From NCBI GenBank assembly GCA_963769255.1, contig CAVYKV010000001.1, forward strand, positions 2,480,001 through 2,544,000: a stretch of DNA of 64,000 bases, read 5' to 3'. Positions 61,384 through 64,000 of the stretch are shown piece after piece. Made by a program: the position numbers and the translations under genes. This DNA comes from JAKACA01 sp963769255. GTDB lineage: Bacteria > Actinomycetota > Acidimicrobiia > Acidimicrobiales > Bog-793. How positions within the stretch are numbered: position 1 is the first letter of the stretch; each line of letters begins with the position of its first letter. The notes below the pieces were generated by a model. The model was not told the origin of the DNA. It ran no database searches and saw nothing but the letters and a program-made list of their open reading frames with translations.

Positions 61384-62538
61384 GTGTTCGTCAAGAAGAC
61401 CGTGAGGCGGCGGGGCGACAAGAGCTACGAGTATCTGTCGCTCGTCGAGGCGGTGCGAGAGGACGGCAAGAACACCCACCGCACGCTGCTTCGTTTGGGA
61501 GAGGTCAGCGAGCTGCGCGCCTCTGGGCAGCTGGACCGGATCATCAACGCCCTTCGCGCCTACGCCGAGGGCAACTGGTTCGAGGCAGGTGAGCTCTCCG
61601 GCGAGGGTGGTCCGAGTTTCGGTGGAGTCGCCGCCTGTCATTCGTACTTCTCTCGCCTCGGCCTCGAGGCGCACTTCGAGGCCGTCGGTAGAGGCCGCAA
61701 GTCGTCGTCGTTGTCCGACACCGTGTTCGTGATGCTGGCCAATCGCCTGCTCGACCCGGGCTCGAAGCGGCGGACGATCACCGAGTGGCTTTCGACAGTG
61801 GCCATGCCGAAGCAAGTCGACATCCCGAGCCTCGCCCAGTGCTACCGGGCCATCGATGCCCTCGCCGATGCCAAGGAGTCGACCGAGGCGCACCTGTACT
61901 CCGAGCTCTGCACGTTGGCGAACCTCGATCTCCGCCTCGTCTGCTACGACCTGACCTCGACGTATTTCGAGACCCAGGGCGGAGACCGGCGGAACTTTCC
62001 GTCGCTCGCCTATGGCTACAGCCGGGATCACCGCAGCGACCGGCCTCAGATCGCCATCGGCCTTCTCGTCACCGGCGACGGCATCCCGATCGCACACCAC
62101 GTCTTTGCCGGCAACACTTCGGACGTCTCGAGCTTGCCGTCGATCATGGAGGATCTGCAGCAGCGCTTCGGCGTCGGACGCATCGCCCTTGTGGCCGACC
62201 GCGGGCTCATCAGCGAGGACAACCTCGCCGAGGTGGAGGCGCACGGCTTCGACCACGTGCTGGCGACCCGGCTGCACCGTGACGAGGACGTCGCTTCGGT
62301 GCTCGAGATGGCGAACTCGCCATCCACCGCCTGGGTGGCGGTACCCGAGGCGCGCAGCTTCACTGCCGAGATCGCCCATGACCACCGGCGCTTTGTCGTG
62401 GTGTTCTCGCCCACCCGCTACTTCCGCGACCGTGCGCGTCACGCCTGTCAGCGTTCAAGTAATTCCCTAGCTGGACGCCACGGCGTTCAAGTAATTCCCT
62501 ACCCCGGCGTTCAGGTAATTCCCCACCTGCCGGGGTGA
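61384..62538 (+). pseudogene. IS1634-family transposase, truncated by IS21
   Basis: The reading from GTG 61384 gives 'FVKKTVRRRGDKSYEYLSLVEAVREDGKNTHRTLLRLGEV', 'RLVCYDLTSTYFETQGG', 'IAIGLLVTGDGIPIAHHVF', 'NTSDVSSLPSIMEDL' and 'LVADRGLISEDNL', an IS4-group IS1634 transposase with the first two catalytic Asp. After 'RYFRDRARHA' (62445) it enters the end of an IS21 element and stops at 62538. The last third, including the catalytic Glu, is lost or lies beyond the window. Confidence 0.88.
62451..62525. repeat. IS21 terminal multiple repeats
   Basis: Three direct repeats start at 62451, 62483 and 62507, each GCGTTCA(A/G)GTAATTCCC followed by (T/C)A. They are spaced 32 and 24 bp apart. Confidence 0.85.
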
Positions 62539-62602
62539 GCATCCACCCTCCGGGCTCCTTGTCGAACTAGGCGCTCTCTCGTCCCCCGACGAGAGAGGTG
62601 AC

Positions 62603-64000
62603 ATGGCAAGGAGAAGCTTCGAGGTGTTCGACGTCGTCGAGATCTACCAACACTGGAACGCCGGTCGCCCGAAGGCGATCATCGCCGAGAGTCTCGGGGT
62701 CGACCCGAAGACGGTCCGCAAGTACGTCAAGCTCGCCGAGGATGCCGGGCTCTCGCCGGGCGCCCAGGGGCTCACGAGGGAGCAGTGGTCCGAGCTGGTG
62801 CGCACTTGGAGCCCCGAGCTCGTGGACGCCCGCGAGCGCAGTCTCTCCCGCAAGGTGATCGAGCCGTACCGCCCGAGGATCGAAGAGATGCTCAGGACGA
62901 ACACGATCACGACGACCCACCAACGCCTGCGGGACGAGGAGGGCCTGTCGGTCGGGATCACGAGCTTTCGCCGGTACTGCTGGGTGGAGTTCCCCGACGA
63001 GCGCAACCGCGACAAGGTGACCGTGGCGCGGCCCGACGTCGACCCGGGCGACGAGGCTCAGATCGACTACGGGTTCCTCGGCACGTTCCCCGACCCAGTG
63101 ACCCAGAAGCTGCGCAGGGTGTGGGCCTTCGTCATGGTGCTGGCCTTCTCGCGCCACATGTTCGTACGGCCCGTCCTCAAGATGGACCAGGCCTCCTGGA
63201 CGGCGACCCATGTGGCGGCGTTCTCCTACTTCGGCGGTGCGCCGCGCCGTCTCGTCAGTGACAACTTGAAGACCGGGGTGCTGAAGGCCGACATCTACGA
63301 CCCGAAGCTCAACAAGTCCTACGCTGAGCTCGCCGCCCACTACGGCTGCCTCCTCGACCCGGCAAGGGGCTTGAAACCAAAGGACAAACCACGGGTCGAA
63401 AGACAGATGCCCTACGTACGGGACAGCTTCTACCGGGGCCGTAACTTCAGCGCCGAGGCCGAGATGGCGGCTGCGGCCCTCAAGTGGTGCACGGAGGTGG
63501 CCGGTATGCGGCGCCACAGATCGCTCGAAGGCGCCGCCCCACTCACGGTCTTTGCGGCCGATGAGCTCAGGCTGCTCCTCCCGCTGCCACTGCTCCCCTT
63601 CGAGCTCGCCAGCTGGTCGAGCCCGAAGGTGGGCCCCGACTGCTATGTCAAGGTCGGCAGGGCCCTCTACTCGGTCTCCTGGCACCACATCGGCAAGAAC
63701 CTCGACGCCAGGCAAGGGCAGCGCACCGTCGAGATGTTCGAGAACGGCAAGGTCGTAAAGACCTGGGCGAGAATCGAGAAGGGGCGTCAGACCGACTACG
63801 GCGACTACCCGCCAGAGAAGGTCGCCTTCTTCATGAAGAACCCGGCCTGGTGCCGCCACCGGGCGAGCGAGCTGGGCGGCGCCGTGGCCGAGGTGATCAG
63901 GGGCTTCCTCGCAGACGGGGCGCTCCACAACCTGCGATCCGCCCAGGGCGTGATCCGCCTCGCCGACAAGTACGGCCCCGAGCGCCTCGAGGCCGCCTGC
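62603..64000 (+). CDS. istA: IS21-family transposase IstA (partial, runs off right edge)
   Basis: ATG 62603 follows gagagg. The frame stays open for 466 codons to the last base. An N-terminal helix-turn-helix ('PKAIIAESLGVDPKTVRKYVKLAED') is followed by an integrase core: 'GDEAQIDYGFLG' (first Asp), 'PRRLVSDNLKTGV' (second Asp) and 'KPRVERQMPYVRDSF' (Glu). A C-terminal beta domain ends the visible part. It is catalytically intact as far as seen. IstB should follow outside the window. Confidence 0.92.
   Translation, partial: MARRSFEVFDVVEIYQHWNAGRPKAIIAESLGVDPKTVRKYVKLAEDAGLSPGAQGLTREQWSELVRTWSPELVDARERSLSRKVIEPYRPRIEEMLRTNTITTTHQRLRDEEGLSVGITSFRRYCWVEFPDERNRDKVTVARPDVDPGDEAQIDYGFLGTFPDPVTQKLRRVWAFVMVLAFSRHMFVRPVLKMDQASWTATHVAAFSYFGGAPRRLVSDNLKTGVLKADIYDPKLNKSYAELAAHYGCLLDPARGLKPKDKPRVERQMPYVRDSFYRGRNFSAEAEMAAAALKWCTEVAGMRRHRSLEGAAPLTVFAADELRLLLPLPLLPFELASWSSPKVGPDCYVKVGRALYSVSWHHIGKNLDARQGQRTVEMFENGKVVKTWARIEKGRQTDYGDYPPEKVAFFMKNPAWCRHRASELGGAVAEVIRGFLADGALHNLRSAQGVIRLADKYGPERLEAAC

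Larger units (their letters stand above)
62446..64000 (+). mobile_element. IS21-family element, left part (continues past the window)
   Basis: TGTCAGCGTTCAAGTAATTC at 62446 starts the element. Three copies of GCGTTCA(A/G)GTAATTCCC follow (62451, 62483, 62507), the multiple terminal repeats to which IS21 transposases bind. istA begins at 62603. The right end and istB are outside the window. It interrupts the IS1634 transposase. Confidence 0.88.

Overview
This 64 kb window is high-GC DNA with tightly packed, often translationally coupled genes. It has many GTG and TTG starts and leaderless-looking promoters. The gene types include an F420-type luciferase-like oxidoreductase, secreted 'SNAWAVG' and 'SCTSAGNC' repeat proteins, and ISNCY, IS1634 and IS21 transposases. 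Together these suggest an actinomycete (Actinomycetota), plausibly of the Acidimicrobiia. That placement is inference: there is no rRNA or tRNA to confirm it.

Layout. 1-7.3 kb: a divergent signalling locus. On the left is an FHA domain fused to a flavoprotein, cut by the window edge. On the right is a coupled operon of flavoprotein, small membrane protein, CPA2-type cation/proton antiporter, kinase-like protein without catalytic residues, and zinc-ribbon/FHA protein. 7.3-18.7 kb: secreted repeat protein, membrane-anchored G1-type peptidase, small conserved protein, F420-type oxidoreductase, SDR, frameshifted GH12-like protein, CocE/NonD hydrolase, ABM-like protein, PAS-GGDEF-EAL protein and a Bax-inhibitor-1 protein. 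19-30.5 kb: a duplicated KdpD-sensor/zinc-knuckle module, two FG-GAP surface proteins, a TetR-MFS pair with a clear double operator, and a large cyclase-ATPase-TPR regulator. 30.6-43.1 kb: an accessory region with five toxin-antitoxin-type pairs, each with a -10 hexamer 6-7 nt before the first start codon. It also carries an ISNCY-type element, a second MFS pump, an ECF sigma factor coupled to a transmembrane FG-GAP protein, REP-like repeats, and vapC and S53 protease remnants. 43.1-56 kb: a peptide-uptake operon (Tat/lipoprotein binding protein, two permeases, two ATPases, CocE hydrolase) next to a CapA-like gene and a serine beta-lactamase-like hydrolase, split by a clean ISNCY insertion with a 6-bp target duplication. 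56-64 kb: debris of HNH, serine recombinase, IS256, ISL3 and IS1634. This surrounds a lower-GC three-gene operon of a Tat-exported propeller-like protein, a 20-cysteine protein and a MauE-like protein. An IS21 element runs off the right edge.

Two loci look least like anything standard: the FHA/flavoprotein/antiporter/pseudokinase locus (1-7.3 kb) and the Tat-propeller/Cys-rich/MauE operon (57.7-60.6 kb). Single-base frameshifts interrupt at least eight otherwise well-conserved reading frames. Unpolished sequence is therefore a live alternative to gene decay, and this matters when reading the pseudogene calls.
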